Source: Nemopilema nomurai (lineage: Eukaryota; Cnidaria; Scyphozoa; Rhizostomeae; Rhizostomatidae). Taken from it: a stretch of DNA of 64,000 bases. The DNA is taken from assembly GCA_003864495.1 (NCBI GenBank), contig ML133488.1:2301193-2365192 (forward strand), written 5' to 3'. Positions 33,106-45,791 of this stretch are shown here, one piece after another. A program made the translations under genes and the position numbers. The notes under the pieces are model-generated. The model had not been told where the DNA came from, did no database searches, and saw nothing but the letters and a program-made list of their open reading frames with translations. The stretch's first letter is position 1, and every line of letters starts with the position of its first letter.

Positions 33106-36100
33106 TTACAACTCAGTCTGTTCTACCTTCACTTCATCTGGAGCATCTGTTTTGTCAATAGCTTCGGCCACTGGCTTCTCTTCTGTAGCTGTTAACTGTT
33201 TAGTTTTCTTTAATTTCTCTTTGAATTCAATCTCTCCTTTGTTGATTAATTCTTCCAAATCCTCCTACATAGATTATAACCATGAGGTCACTGTTCTAAT
33301 CTTATCTGGTAACAAGAGCACAGGGTAAATGTATACAAATGTGATGAAAAAGTATTCATTGAGTAGCTCGAGACTTATTTCACTTTTATATACTGTCATT
33401 ATATTATCATAGTTTGTAGTCTTTTAGCGTCAGCTTTAAATCAAATAAAGGTTGACCAAGGTTGATAATTTGCTTAAGCACATTGATAAAACAATATATA
33501 CCATAATAAAGAGACCACCTATTGCTTATTACTAGAGAACAATAGTAGTAAATTAGCAGCATTCTGCTGCCCTATGAATTTGGAAGCAAAGGTGTATGAA
33601 AGGAGCCTCTTTATTTAAAACTGAGAGTTTGACAGCAATTTCTTTGGAACTTTAGAATTTAGCCCCAACAGTGTGACAAGTTTGCTCAAACCTTCCAGCC
33701 AAGAAGATCTGCCAGCTTCATACACCCTTCATCACAGGTGCTTAAATGAGCCACATCTCTGCATAAATAAAAATAAAGAATAACATAGACAAAATATTCA
33801 CAAATTTTATGGAATTTCATTGAAATTAAATGAGCATGCCTACCTTTTACACAGTTAAGGTCTTAACAAGCAGTTTAAGAAGTGACACAACAATGACTGC
33901 TGCTTTTTGCAATTAACTACCTTCCAACCACCTTCTTCCCCCCTTTCAAAGAGTTTTGCGCATATCTTTAAGACACTGAGGATAGAGAAGTTGAGTACAG
34001 AGCAATGCATAGCTTTGAGATCTTGGCCTTGCAACCTCAACCGATCTCAATAATGCTACAATGTCTAGAAACAAAAGAAAGTAATCCATTTTTTATGCAT
34101 GGGTGGTATTGGATGCAGTCTCCTCATATTTTTACCTCCTGGTAATACAAAAAATTAGAGGTCGAAATAGCAAGTGGACTTTACCTATAAGTTGAAGGGC
34201 CATCAAAAGTAAAACCTCCAAATATGCCCCCCTGCAACAAGAGATGGCATATTTTAGGTTAAAATCTTGTGACAATCATATATTGCAGAAAGAAATTGGA
34301 AGTTAAAACTATTTTCATTCAAGCTGCACCTGATGTAGGTTTGTTGACAGTTGAAGGTTTATATTTTCTAGACAAGGAACACCCCTTTCTTGACATGACA
34401 GTTTAAGGGATCAAGACAATAATTCACATTATAAAAACCCAAGCAAATAGAACTTTTCGAGCTTCGAAGCAAAACATAGATAAAGGGTGCTACTGCTATG
34501 CAATTGATTACAGGCAAATTGGGGGAAAACGTGCAAAAACCAACCACTCCAGTTTTTTCTTTGTTGATTAGCAATCGAGGAGTGCTATCTGGAACTCTTT
34601 GAAAAAGAAATTAAAAAAATTCACAAGAGTCATGAATTAAAAGAGCCTCAATAAATCACGAAGGAAGAGCTTGAGGAGGAGGAGGGAACTGGGGTCTGCT
34701 TTGGCAGTTGAAGTTTCAAAAGTCTTGATTGAGAAGTTGTATTTCTAAGGGTATTGCAAATTTCGAGATAATATTAAAAACTCTCCATTGTATATCAATA
34801 GCCACCTACTTGAAATTAGCCTCATTTCTATTGACAGGAACACAAGAAAAGATATCCAATGGCCCTTAACTGTACAACCAGAAACAAAAAAAACTACTCG
34901 AAACGCTGAATGGAGAGTCCTCCCCAAGACGAGTTATGCTTACCATAGCTATTTAGAGTAGACATTCACTCTAACTTGCTTGTGCAACGATCACTGATTC
35001 CTAGAACTAGCACAAATTCCACCCACATGTGCACTAGTCCCTGCCCCACAATAACAAGAAAATAATCAAAAAGCAATACCATAAATCCTCGAATTGCCCC
35101 CCCCCTCGAAAAAGCCCCCCTCGAATAAGCCCCCACCCTAGAATTACAAATTTTCAATTAGCCCCCCCCCCTCGAATAAGCCCCCTCGATTTGTTGATTT
35201 TCGACTCCTGAGGTTGCCTTTGGCATTTTAGTGAATTACCACAAAAATTTATATTTTTGTTAATAATTTAATCAAATGTTACTTTATACTGTCTGACTTT
35301 GATATAGCATAACTTTGCCCTTCAAGAGGCCAAAACAATGACGATATTGGTACTGGTGGGAACAGTAATAGTGTTTATCGTTGACAATTGTGATAATGAT
35401 GAGATTGCTTCTATCTGACTGTGTCTAATTATATAGATTCTAGTAAAGTACCTGTCGATCAAGGATGCAAATGGCTGTACCACGAGCGATGTCCCCATGA
35501 CAATAAGCAAGTCGCAAGAGGGGAAGTCCTGCGTAAAGACAAGTAAAACGATTGCAACTCTGTATAAGGGCAGAAACAAATGCATAGTATTTACGCATAT
35601 ATCTTAAGCAAAAAATCTGAAATTCAACCAATTCGCACTTTATCTCTTTCACTTTTACTTAAAGTCCCTTCCCTCCCATCAATTGAAACATCCTGATTTA
35701 ATATGGTTCGGAAATAAATATTTAAGCTTACATTACTTATATTGCTTAGTTGGTATTAACCTCAGAAAGGAGAAGTTCATGGTCAAACAAAGCATTCTGG
35801 ATTGATTAGTTTCTCAGCACTTTAGACTAAAAGTTGCTATATTATCAGACAGGACAACTGTAATATTGTTTATTCAAAATACCTACCGAAGTCATTTGAT
35901 TAAAAAACCTTCTGGGTAGAGATTCACCAAAAAAGACAATATCTGGTAAAAATATAGATGCAGTTATACAGACAAACGGGTGATTATATAAAAAAGTTAG
36001 AAAAACAGGAGTAACGTTACATATTATGATAAATTGATTTTCTATCAAAGGCAAAATAATAAAAAAATGAAAAATAAGAAAAAATGGCCTAATACGACTG

Positions 36101-39100
36101 CTGATTTACAGTTCTGATTCTTATTCCATATTTTGCTACATACACGTTAATTTTACCTTTCTTGCGAAACGTGACAAAATCAATAAGAGGACTTACCTGG
36201 CTTTACAACTCCTTCGCAGTGTTCGCATTTTGGAATGCCTCCTTTGAAAATTTGCTCTAAAGAAGATTTAATAAAAGCGTTGTTGGTTCTTTTACTAACG
36301 ATCACATCTCACCTTAGCGTGTGTAGATGCAAATAGTCGAGACGACACTCTTTTCCAGTACCAAAACTCAAATGATCATTTTAACTATCTAAAGACTATA
36401 ATAAAAACAATTAAATCAAGGGAATTAACTGAAACAAAACGAATAGAAAGCTAGGCTAGAAAGCGAATGTAAATGCCATAGAAATATTAGTTGTTGTGCG
36501 TAAGTGCAAATGTGTGGCTGATTGAGTGCAAATAAAATGTTGTATTATAAGTTCACTATAAAGATACCCGAATAAAAATGTTGGCAGCTTTAAGGCACAT
36601 GACGTTCCAATAGAAAGGTGTTCACCAAATCTATGTAGATGACATTAAAACAACAATAATGATTGTCTTGTCATGTGGGGTCGATTGCTCTAGTTACTAA
36701 TCTCTATTTTGGTTGATTGGAAAGGATAAGTATTTGTTAAGGATAGAAAAAGATAGAAAAGATCAGAATAGGATAGGATAGGAAAGTTGGGTAGGCTAGG
36801 ATAACATTGGGTAGGTTAGGATAGATTAGGTTAGAAAAGGATAGTGTACGGAAGGATAGGTTATTAAGAATAAGATAACGTATGCCAGGATAAGATGGGG
36901 TAGAATAAGATAGAATAGGTTAGGATATGATAGGGTAGGTTATGATAAGATAAAGGAAGGAAAGGACAGGATAAAATTGGGTTTGATAAGATATGATACG
37001 ATGTACTGGATACGATAGAACAGGAAAGAATAAGGTTAGAAGATACGGTAGGGTACCCCAGGGGTAAATGGATAAGGTAGAATAGTGTAGGAATGGTACA
37101 AAAAGAGTAGAACAGCACAAGGGAAAGGATGATAGGAGGGGCAATTAGAGATAATATGAAAAGACGAGACAAGATGAAAAGCTCTGCTTGATCTCCATTC
37201 TTCTACAAAGATCAGAAAAATACCTTTTTCCCATTCTTGAGAATACTCGTGGTCGCAGTCCAGGCAATGGGCAGTATGAAAAGTGCCATGTGCTGCAACG
37301 ACCCGGTCAGGTGACACACCAGCAACAAGTTCCAGGCCATCAATGTTCTTTGAACGAACAAAAATAAGGTCAAGACTTTCCTGTCAACGTAACCATGACA
37401 GTACGTATATCAAATCGACACTTTTTTGTTGTTCACTAAACTATTCGGAGTAAAAACTTTTCAGCAAAATACGCGATCTTTGAGAGAACCAGCTCTTTGA
37501 TTTCTACACAGGACTTGAATACATAATCAAGAGCATTTCCCATTACACAGCTTTGGGCACATTTAACAATATAACATCAAATTGCAAATATCAAAGGCAT
37601 AAACATAGCCACATTTTGTTTAAAAGCAGAATCAAATTGCAACGTAAAAAGAAGATTGATTTGGGTAAAGTGAATAAGAAATTATTTGGGTGACTTCAAA
37701 TGATTCTTGTAGTTTGCTGAATTCACTAGATTTTAATTCCTAAGTTTCGTTAGTAGAGTTGTCTTTATAGTACATTAAAAAATGCTTTTATTTCATACTT
37801 GCGTAAAATTTCGGAGAAGAACATTCTTTTCTTCGAGAAGCCGAATGAAGTAATGACCAGGTGTTGGCTACGAAAAAGAAAATTATTCATGCTATGCAAA
37901 TGATATTACAAAAAACATTGAACACTTTGCTAATTTGGTGCACCAGGGAACTGACACTTCACACATTGTCATGCTAGTTCCAACAATATCGCGATATCTT
38001 AGTCCAGACCTTGCTTCGCTATGTTGAATCTAGTGTTCATCACTTCATCAAAAGACCGTAAATGGCGAGACAATGTTTGATATGCCAAGTTTAGGCTGCC
38101 CAAGCTTACTTTTTGATGCAGTAAGTTTTTGGTAAAGAACGACGTATCAACCTATTTTAAGATGCAAAGATAGACACGCGTGGACGCTTCATTGTTCACC
38201 TACTTGCGTTATTTACGAATGAGAGAACAAACTGGTTTACATCCAATATGACAAACTTTGAAGTTTGACAACCTTTGAAGTTAAAAAATATTGCAAAAAC
38301 ATCACAGAGGGGCAAACCATGTAATTTCCAGGGAACAGCTCCCTTGAAAGCATGAAAAAAGGATCCGGGTTCTCCTTAAATGAAACGAAAAATCTCACTT
38401 GTAAGCACAGCCAATATAACCATCATCAAAATGTTATCATAATGATGAAGCTACAAAAAAATCCAGGTAAAGAAGCGTAATATCAGAATTAAAGCCATGG
38501 ATGATGCTTAAGTATTAAGCCTCATAAAAAATCCACTATAAAATGAAAAGTTCAAACAAAATGATTGTCGAAAAGCTTCACATGTCCTACTTGAAATAGA
38601 TGAAGCCTGTTTCAAGTACCTAAATAGGGTCCAAGAGCTTCAAGTACCTACTTTGAAGTATTGGATTTCAAAGATACTTTCAGGAGTTGGTAAGTTGAAT
38701 TTTGAAAGGTTGTCATAGAGACCTGACCCAGGAGTTCTGAAGTCAGGAATGCCTGCAGATGTTGAAATTCCAGCTCCAGTCATGACAATGATGTTTTTAC
38801 CTAAAAAGGAATCTGTCTAAGGTGAACCAGAATTGCTAAAAATTGGCACAAACCATGTAAATCAAGAAAGCTAATACTTAACAATGCATGAATGCACTGC
38901 AAAGTATTAAGCAAGCAACTAAATGTCATTTTTAACCAGTACTATGATAGAAAAGTATTTATTGTAGGAACAAAAAGCATAACAAAAATATTTGTGTGTA
39001 ACAAAGTGTTCATAACTAAAGTGTTCATAACTTCAGGGTAATCATTGCCTTTGTTTGTCAAATCAGATCCTAACATTTATCCTTGTCAACAACAATGTAA

Positions 39101-40149
39101 TTCAAACTCAAATCTAAACTTGCCTTTTCCTTCCTTGATATATTTTGCAATCCCACCTAGTGTGAATTCTTCAATAACAGGTTCATGTCTAGGTTCATCA
39201 TTCTCACTTAAGCCAAATCTTGCCATGAGGTGGCGGGCAAGTAGGTACATCACTGAAAGTAAAATTGTTTAATGTCACTCTTCCGTGGCTATAACTCAAG
39301 ACTGAATTTGTGCAAGAAAGACCTTTCAAGGCTGAGAGACAAGCTCCTAACTTTTCCTTAAAAACAATATTAATAGGAAACTATGAAAAAGTCTATAGTC
39401 ACATTATCTTGAATTGCACAAAATTAAAAGAATCTCCAGCGCTCATACAGTCTTGTGGGGTATTGTTTGGTGCAACATTGTATGGCCCATAATCATATGG
39501 TCAGAATGACAGGTTAATGAGTCTCTCCATGACTGAAAACTTCCACACAAGAACAGTTGAAACCTGCACGGACACAATTCAAAAAGTTCTATCCGCAATT
39601 CTTCCTCTTGCTTTGGATTGTTTCCCTTTCATCCCTTTAATTCCTTTACTCCTTCCTTTTATACCACAGACTTTTTAAGGACTTTTAGGATTTTTCGTTG
39701 TCTTTTTACAATCAGTAACTTTTTCCTACAGTGAAAGCTTACACACTTTTAGCCAAAAAAGTAATGTAAACAGTGAGCAATTGAACTCACTTCCGGTATC
39801 TGTCCTGTCATTACTAGAAGGGTTTTCATCAGTATCTTTAGTTGCAGAGGGTTCTTGGGTAGTACCAGACTCTTTACCTGTGTCATCTTGAACTATAAAG
39901 AGAAAAATGAAAGATACTATAGAAAAGACTTTTTAAAATTTGTAGGTGAAAGAAAAAACCAACTGACTTGATATAAACTTTCAGATCTTCTTCAAAAGCA
40001 ATTTATCAAACCCACTGAATACTAAATGTGACTTAAGGTAGGTTCAAAAATAACATTTTTAACGAAATCTTACAAAACAAATTACCTTGATCATTGATAA
40101 GACTTTCTGTAGATTTATTGCCACCCTCTTCACTTTTTGAAGCCTCCAT
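33106..40149 (-). CDS. SIRT2: NAD-dependent protein deacetylase sirtuin-2
   Basis: This enzyme removes acyl groups from lysines (tubulin, histone H4 and others in mammals) using NAD+; it is mainly cytoplasmic. Fourteen exons: 40149-40086, 39892-39791, 39252-39124, 38800-38652, 38374-38318, 37867-37799, 37347-37224, 36256-36197, 35942-35887, 35528-35452, 34596-34545, 34231-34185, 33758-33692, 33264-33106. These give 403 residues in agreeing phases (human 389). Motifs: [14 protein letters not shown] (107-120), GLYDNL, FTQNID (catalytic N and D at 191 and 193), HG with catalytic His210, zinc cysteines C218, C221, C242 and C245, [23 protein letters not shown], and the SIRT2-type end [12 protein letters not shown]...LLGWK. 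Intron 3 uses a consensus GC donor (AAG|GCAAGT); no GT site restores the frame. The donor ending exon 11 is the least certain boundary. The Lys/Glu-rich tail differs from mammals. Exon 1 faces RTEL1. Confidence 0.95.
35077..35290 (-). mobile_element. Truncated second copy of the TA-flanked MITE
   Basis: Inverted relative to 26874-27335, this copy starts TACCATAAATCCTCGAATTG and keeps the right half (GAATAAGCCCC units, then the AGGTTGCCTTTGGCATTTTA region). It stops abruptly at about 35290. It also lacks about 67 bp present in the other copy, lying between two AAATTTTTGT repeats (27092-27101 and 27159-27168), which is what a deletion between short direct repeats produces. It lies in SIRT2 intron 10. 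Confidence 0.85.
36721..37170. repeat. Degenerate AGGATAG-type array in SIRT2 intron 7
   Basis: About 450 bp of + strand purine-rich sequence is made of variants of AGGATA, GGGTAGG and TTAGGATAG, with no fixed period. On the SIRT2 transcript strand it is a long C/T-rich tract (TATCC-like), starting about 55 bases after the exon 7 donor. It resembles a decayed minisatellite. Some variants (GGTTAGG, GGGTAGG) are telomere-like, but the perfect animal telomere repeat is not present as an array. Confidence 0.8.
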
Positions 40150-41042
40150 TGCAGGTTATCTCAAATTCTGTAAGCTTCAAAAGCATCATCAAACTTCAGC
40201 CAAAATAAAAGATAAAAGCATTTCCTCATAGCATTTTTATCATCAGTATAACATACACAACCAGAAAAGAGATCACAATGCTAAGTGGTTGTTGGGCCCA
40301 AGGCAATAGAAAATTTTGAAATTGAGCCTTCTAGAGTGGGTAGAGGTGCATCTCCAGGACTAACGTTTAACAAAGTAAATACCATACCGCTCAGAATAGA
40401 CAATTACAGTTTGATGATTCTTACTGATCATTGATTTTTAAAAAACATTTGGGAGGATATGAGTCATGTTAAAACTATGGTTTAAGACGTCGGGGAATGG
40501 CAGAAAGGGTGACCATTGGTTCAGATTTCACATCAATGATGTTTGAACTGACCGAGAGAATTTTACTTCCTGAACACATACATCTGTGTATGTGCATCTT
40601 CTTAATCTTGAATATTTTCAGTAGGCCATGATTACACATCAAAAATAGCATTGCAATGAAAGTCATATACCGAAATCATGCAAATAAAAGACAAATCACA
40701 GAAATATATATACCAATAAGCTAGTAAATAGATCACATAAAATCAAGCAGTATATAAACACATTTTTATTTCATGCTCTATGTTAAAAATAATAGAAAGA
40801 GCGGCAAAAAATTTTGATCTCTGAAAAAGCGGGGAACATCAGTCCATGCTTATACCATAGTTACACTATGCTTATACTTACTTCAAAAGCGCTGGCCCCT
40901 TTCGGCTTTTTTTTCGCAGACACCAAAACGAAAGTTAATGGTTTGGATTTCTCTGAACTCCCTCGCAGAAATATTTAGCACCAGAACGAGGCGTAAAAGC
41001 GGGAACGATTTTTCTGCATGGCGCGCTAGAGTTGGACGGAAT
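40150..41042. promoter_or_regulatory. Shared SIRT2 / RTEL1 intergenic region
   Basis: About 890 bp separates the two divergent start codons and must hold both 5' UTRs and promoters. The RTEL1 side (40880-41040) is richer in GC and CpG than the rest. The RTEL1 frame is open upstream to 40938, but the added 35 residues resemble no known RTEL1 N-terminus, so I place its start at 41043. No specific factor site is claimed. Confidence 0.5.
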
Positions 41043-44000
41043 ATGGGTCACCCCGTGTTCATAAGAGGGGTTCAGATTGATTTTCCTTATCCCCCATACG
41101 AATGCCAAACAAAATACATGACAAAAGTCATAGAATGCCTTCAAGAGAAAAAGAATGGCTTGCTCGAGAGTCCCACCGGTGAGTCATGCAGATTTTTCTT
41201 TCCTAATGTCTTCCATTTCCCCCCGCAATTGTTCAACTTGTCGACTTTACCGTTTTCCAAAAAATTGAAGAAACAGTTGAAAGAGGGGACTTGATGAATT
41301 AAAGTGATACAATAAAATTATTGGTTAGTTCTAGACTAGTTATAGTCTCGGCAACTTTTGATTTGTTGAATGAAGGATTCATGTTATTAAAAACACTAAG
41401 GCTTCTTTTGCATAACTGATAGGGGTCATAAATCATCTAATTTGTATTATTATTCAGAATCCATAGCTAGATTCAAAAAAGAAAAACATAATAGCCACAG
41501 ACACGGCATTGAAGAGCAATCTATGTTTATTCCCTGGTTTTAGTGAATCTAATGACATTTGAGTTATTCTCTGCCTTTCAATATGCTAAATAGATGATTA
41601 AGTAGGCTCTGGTAGGATTAGGATTTTCAACATTAAAAAGCACTGAATTGATTTTTTTTCTGAAAATAATTGTTTATGTTGCTATTTTTGGTGCTAGTGG
41701 TGCTATGGGATGGAAAAAGAGGGGGCATTGACAATTAAGATAACTTAACCAAGTCCCCCACTACCATTTGCCAAATGGTGGCAAAGCTAAATTTCCATGA
41801 CTTGAATACAAACAGAAGCCTTCAAAAAAGTTAGCTTGTTAGAATATTTGAACAAATCTTATAATAAAGAGCCAAAAACAATATCCATGCACCACAACAT
41901 GTACACCTATGTCTAGTGGGTAATCAAGCAGTAATCTTTGTTGATTTATTTACTAAGTATATGTTTAAGAAAACTAGAATATCAATCCTGTGTTTCAGAC
42001 AATACTGTGTAGCATAATTTAATAGTATATAATATGCATGTCGTAATCCTTTTAATTGAAAATGCCCTCTAAAAGTTGTCTAGGGAGCCTTAATTTTCTA
42101 AGTCCTCCCCAAGCTGTAATGTCAAATCAGTCTCTGTTGTAACAAAGCCCTGAAAAAGGTAAACATTCAATCAAGCCAAGGCATTTCTCGTCTGAAATGA
42201 GAGGCCCTTTTACAAATTGGATCTAAAAATTCAAATTTAAAAGTTAAAGTTGACATTTTTCAGTCTTTTGAAGATTTTAATCTTTGTTTTACTGAAGAAC
42301 CAATGAAATAAAATTAATGTTGGTAAACTTTTATTCATCAGTGCATTCTTACCAACCAGAAGTTTTTGAAATGCACTTTCTATGTAACACACTTTTATTG
42401 CATTCAGTGATATGTTGTACGATGGATTTCCCCAATATTTTTGGAAGGAAACAGTTATTGCAGAGACAAAAGAAACTCTTTTGGAAAATGACAATTTGTA
42501 TGGTCATGTTACTCAATATTGACCTTTGTGATCATAAAAACAATATTCAAGAGCTCCTTTGTAGCTTTATCTCAGTCATTTGTTCATCATCTTGAACACT
42601 GTTATTGATAACTTGTATGCAAGTCTGTATGCAATTGCTAAACAAGCAGAAGAGAAGACAACAGATGAACATGTTTTATTTGCAGCTGTAGGTAAATTAT
42701 AACTTTGATTTGTTGCCATTTAAATGCCATGTTCTTAAAGCTCATTATTTCTTTGTACCCAGGGACTGGAAAGACGGTATCTCTTCTCTGTGCCGCCCTT
42801 GCATGGCAAGAAACCTATGTTGCGAACATGCAGCTAAACGCAAACGAGGCTGCCAATTCCGCCTCTGAATTCAAACAAAGCATTAAGGAGACACTGGATA
42901 AAGCCGTTGGCTTTGGCGAAACAAGCAGCAGTATTGCTGCTCCTAAAATAATCTACGCTTCCCGGACCCACTCACAGCTTTCTCAGGTCGTCAGAGAACT
43001 GAAACGCACGTCATACCGACCAAGAGTTTGTGTTCTAGGCTCTCGGGATCAAATGTGTATCAACAATGACGTGCTGAGACTGATTGACGCTACCTCTAAA
43101 GTCTATGCTTGCAAAGCGAAAGTTAGTTCCAGGTCCTGCATGTACTATAATAATGTAGAACCAATGAAGAAAGACAAGAGCTTCAGTAGAGAAATCCTGG
43201 ATATCGAGGACCTTGGAAAGTTAGGAAAACAACAAGGAGTATGCCCATATTTTATGAGTCGAGAACTTAAATCAAACGCAGATTTAATCTTAATGCCGTA
43301 CAACTATGTTTTGGATTTCAAGACAAGAAAGTCACATGGCATCGATTTGAATAACACCATTGTTTTGTTGGACGAAGCTCACAATGTAGAGAAGGTTTGC
43401 GAAGATGCATCGTCTTTCGACCTGACATCCTTCGATCTGGCAAGTGTGCAGACGGCCTGTGATGAGTGTCATAGAATTCTGACGGAAAGAGAGGATATGA
43501 CAGATGAGAAAGATGAGAGTCAAAATGATCGTGCTGTTGATTTGACGCCCGAGGATGTTGTTCGATTGAAAAGCATCTTTCAAAATCTTGAAAAGGTCAT
43601 TGATAGTGTTCCAGTTGGTGACGGATGCTTTCACGAGGAGTCATCCTACCTATTCAACATGCTGAAGGAAGCAAAGATTGATTCATCTACAGTTGGGCCG
43701 ATCGTTAATGCACTTGAAAATTGTAACATGCTCTTGTTAGGCAATGCAACAAAAAGTGGAAGAGGAAGGTATGTCTCTTTCCAAAAGGTGGCAGACGTTT
43801 TCAAAGTACTCTTTTTTCGTACCGGGGAAGTTGCAGGCATGAATCTGGAGACTGGGCGTTACTACAAAGTGGTTATTCAAAATGAAAAGGTTGCACAGGA
43901 TGATAAAAGAAATCTTGATCCATGGGACAAGAAAACTACAAAAACACCCAATACCTTTGGAAGAAAGCTGGGCTATTGGTGTTTTCGAGCAGGAATCACA

Positions 44001-45791
44001 ATGACGGAAATTATGAAGCAGGGGGTCAGATCACTGATCCTAACGAGTGGGACTTTGTCACCGTTGAATTCCTTTGCGTATGAACTTGATATACCTTTCA
44101 AAGTCGAGCTGCAGAATTCCCATGTCATCACCCCCGGCCAGATATGGGCTGGAGTTATCGGGAAAGGGCCTGGTGGTGTGGAACTGAATTCGTCCTATCA
44201 AACGAGATCTCAGCCAAAGTATATCGAAAGCATGGGTGAACTGTTTCTCCAGATAGCCAAGACAACCCCTCAAGGCCTCCTCGTTTTCTTCCCTTCTTAT
44301 CACGTTATGGATTTCACGTTTAAAAACTTGGTGAAGAATGGCATCCTGAGTCGCATAGAAGAGAGCAAGCCCGTTTTCGTTGAGCCAAAAAGTAAGCGAG
44401 ATCTAGCCGATCAAATGCAGGCATTCTACGCTGCTTTGAAGGACCCTGCGAAGAATGGAGCCGTCTTTTTTGCCATTTGTCGCGGGAAAGTCAGCGAAGG
44501 CCTTGATTTTGCCGACCAGAATGGTAGAGTTGTTGTGGTTGCAGGTATACCTTACCCATCTTCTCAAGACGAGAAAGTCAAGCTCAAGCAGGAGTTCCTC
44601 GATAAATCCAAAAGCGACAAGTGCCAATTAAGAGGATTTGATTGGTATCGCCAGCAAGCCACAAGAGCTGTTAATCAGGCAATCGGAAGAGTAATCCGGC
44701 ACAAAAATGATTATGGGGCGATTTTGTTGTGTGACCACAGATTCTCGCAAACTTATCTCATGAATGAACTACCCGAATGGATAAGAAGGCGCGTGAAGCT
44801 CTATAATAATTTTGATCAGGCGAGAGATAACCTGATAACGTTTTTCAGAAGCATCCCTGGCAGCCTTCGCAACGCATGTGACCGAAAGGAAGAGCTCCCT
44901 GGTACGTCCACTGCCAATGGCATCAAGCAAGCTTCTAGAAAACTGAATTCTGGTAGTCGACAAGAAAGTCATGCGGGCAAAAGCCTTTACAACTCAGCTG
45001 CTGCAAACTCGCTGGCAGTGTTGAGGGCGGGTGAAGGGACTTCTGAAAAGAGTAGTATATTCGAACATCTTTCGCAGAAGATCCGGCAAGAGGAAACCCA
45101 AAAAGGTCAGCAAGAGAGGTCAGTAGCGGCCAGTTTCTCCAGCAGTTATTTTTCTGCAGGTCTGGAAGCCGGCCCACAGCCTAAGGCCAAAAGGCTGAAG
45201 ATTGTTTCTAGAAAGGCAAGTGACGTGGAAAAGAGCAGCACAGAAGCGAAACCACTCACCTCCAGAGATAAAGTAAAGGAGTATATCCAAACAGTGAAAA
45301 GCATTTCATCTATAGATGACTTCAGAATCTTTAAAAACTTTATGGTTGATTACAAAGAATATGAAAATATCGACCATTTGCTCAAAAACCTTACAGCGTT
45401 TTTCAAAGAGAAAAAGGAACACGTTCATCTGATCAAACAACATGCACTCTTAATTAGAAATAGACACTTTGATTTATTCAAAACTGCGTGTGTTGAGTTT
45501 ATTGAGAGCTTGTCGTCAAACGAAAATACGTCTGTGAAGCCCCAATCAAGGGAGGATTTTTTCCCAGAGTTGTCAGATACTGACGAGAGTGATAAAGATG
45601 ACGGTTGCGAGGCAACCATTAAACCGCAGTGCGTAGTGTGCCTTCATACCGCCAAAGTGCCTTTCCAAGCGCCATGTAAGCATATTGCGTGCTGCAGATG
45701 CATGACCAACTATGTAAAGATGTTCAATAAATGCCCCAAGTGTAAAGTAAATGTGCGCCACAGAGAGTTGAAGAAGATTCTGTTCTACTGA
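41043..45791 (+). CDS. RTEL1: Regulator of telomere elongation helicase 1
   Basis: This nuclear Fe-S 5'-3' DNA helicase unwinds T-loops, D-loops and G-quadruplexes. Two coding exons (41043-41178, 42763-45791) encode 1054 residues. The start at 41043 gives the family N-terminus ([11 protein letters not shown]). Motifs: Walker A GTGKT (46-50), split by the only coding intron; Fe-S cysteines C144, C162, C171 and C206, each one residue before the human positions; DEAH (249-252); LTSGTLSPL; and [11 protein letters not shown] with QAIGRVIRH, the helicase C-terminal motifs. A harmonin-N-like helical domain lies at about 881-968 and a C-terminal RING-type cluster starts at C1002, so the long isoform layout is present. 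I see no canonical PCNA-binding PIP box. Only one intron is odd, as vertebrate RTEL1 genes have more than 30 exons and the neighbours here are intron-rich. AATAAA lies at 46020-46025. The 1.6-kb intron 1 has no other gene. Confidence 0.95.

Noticed and set aside
36721..37170. True interstitial telomere array
   Set aside because: The perfect TTAGGG repeat is never iterated; only scattered variants occur, so it is described as a degenerate array instead.
40938..41042. Upstream in-frame start for RTEL1 adding 35 residues
   Set aside because: The added residues have no counterpart at known RTEL1 N-termini, whereas the ATG at 41043 starts directly before the conserved IDFPYPPY segment.
42705..42762. 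Open frame running upstream of RTEL1 exon 2
   Set aside because: It is intron sequence. The AG at 42761-42762 joins exactly to the split Walker A codon, while the upstream residues are unrelated to the family.
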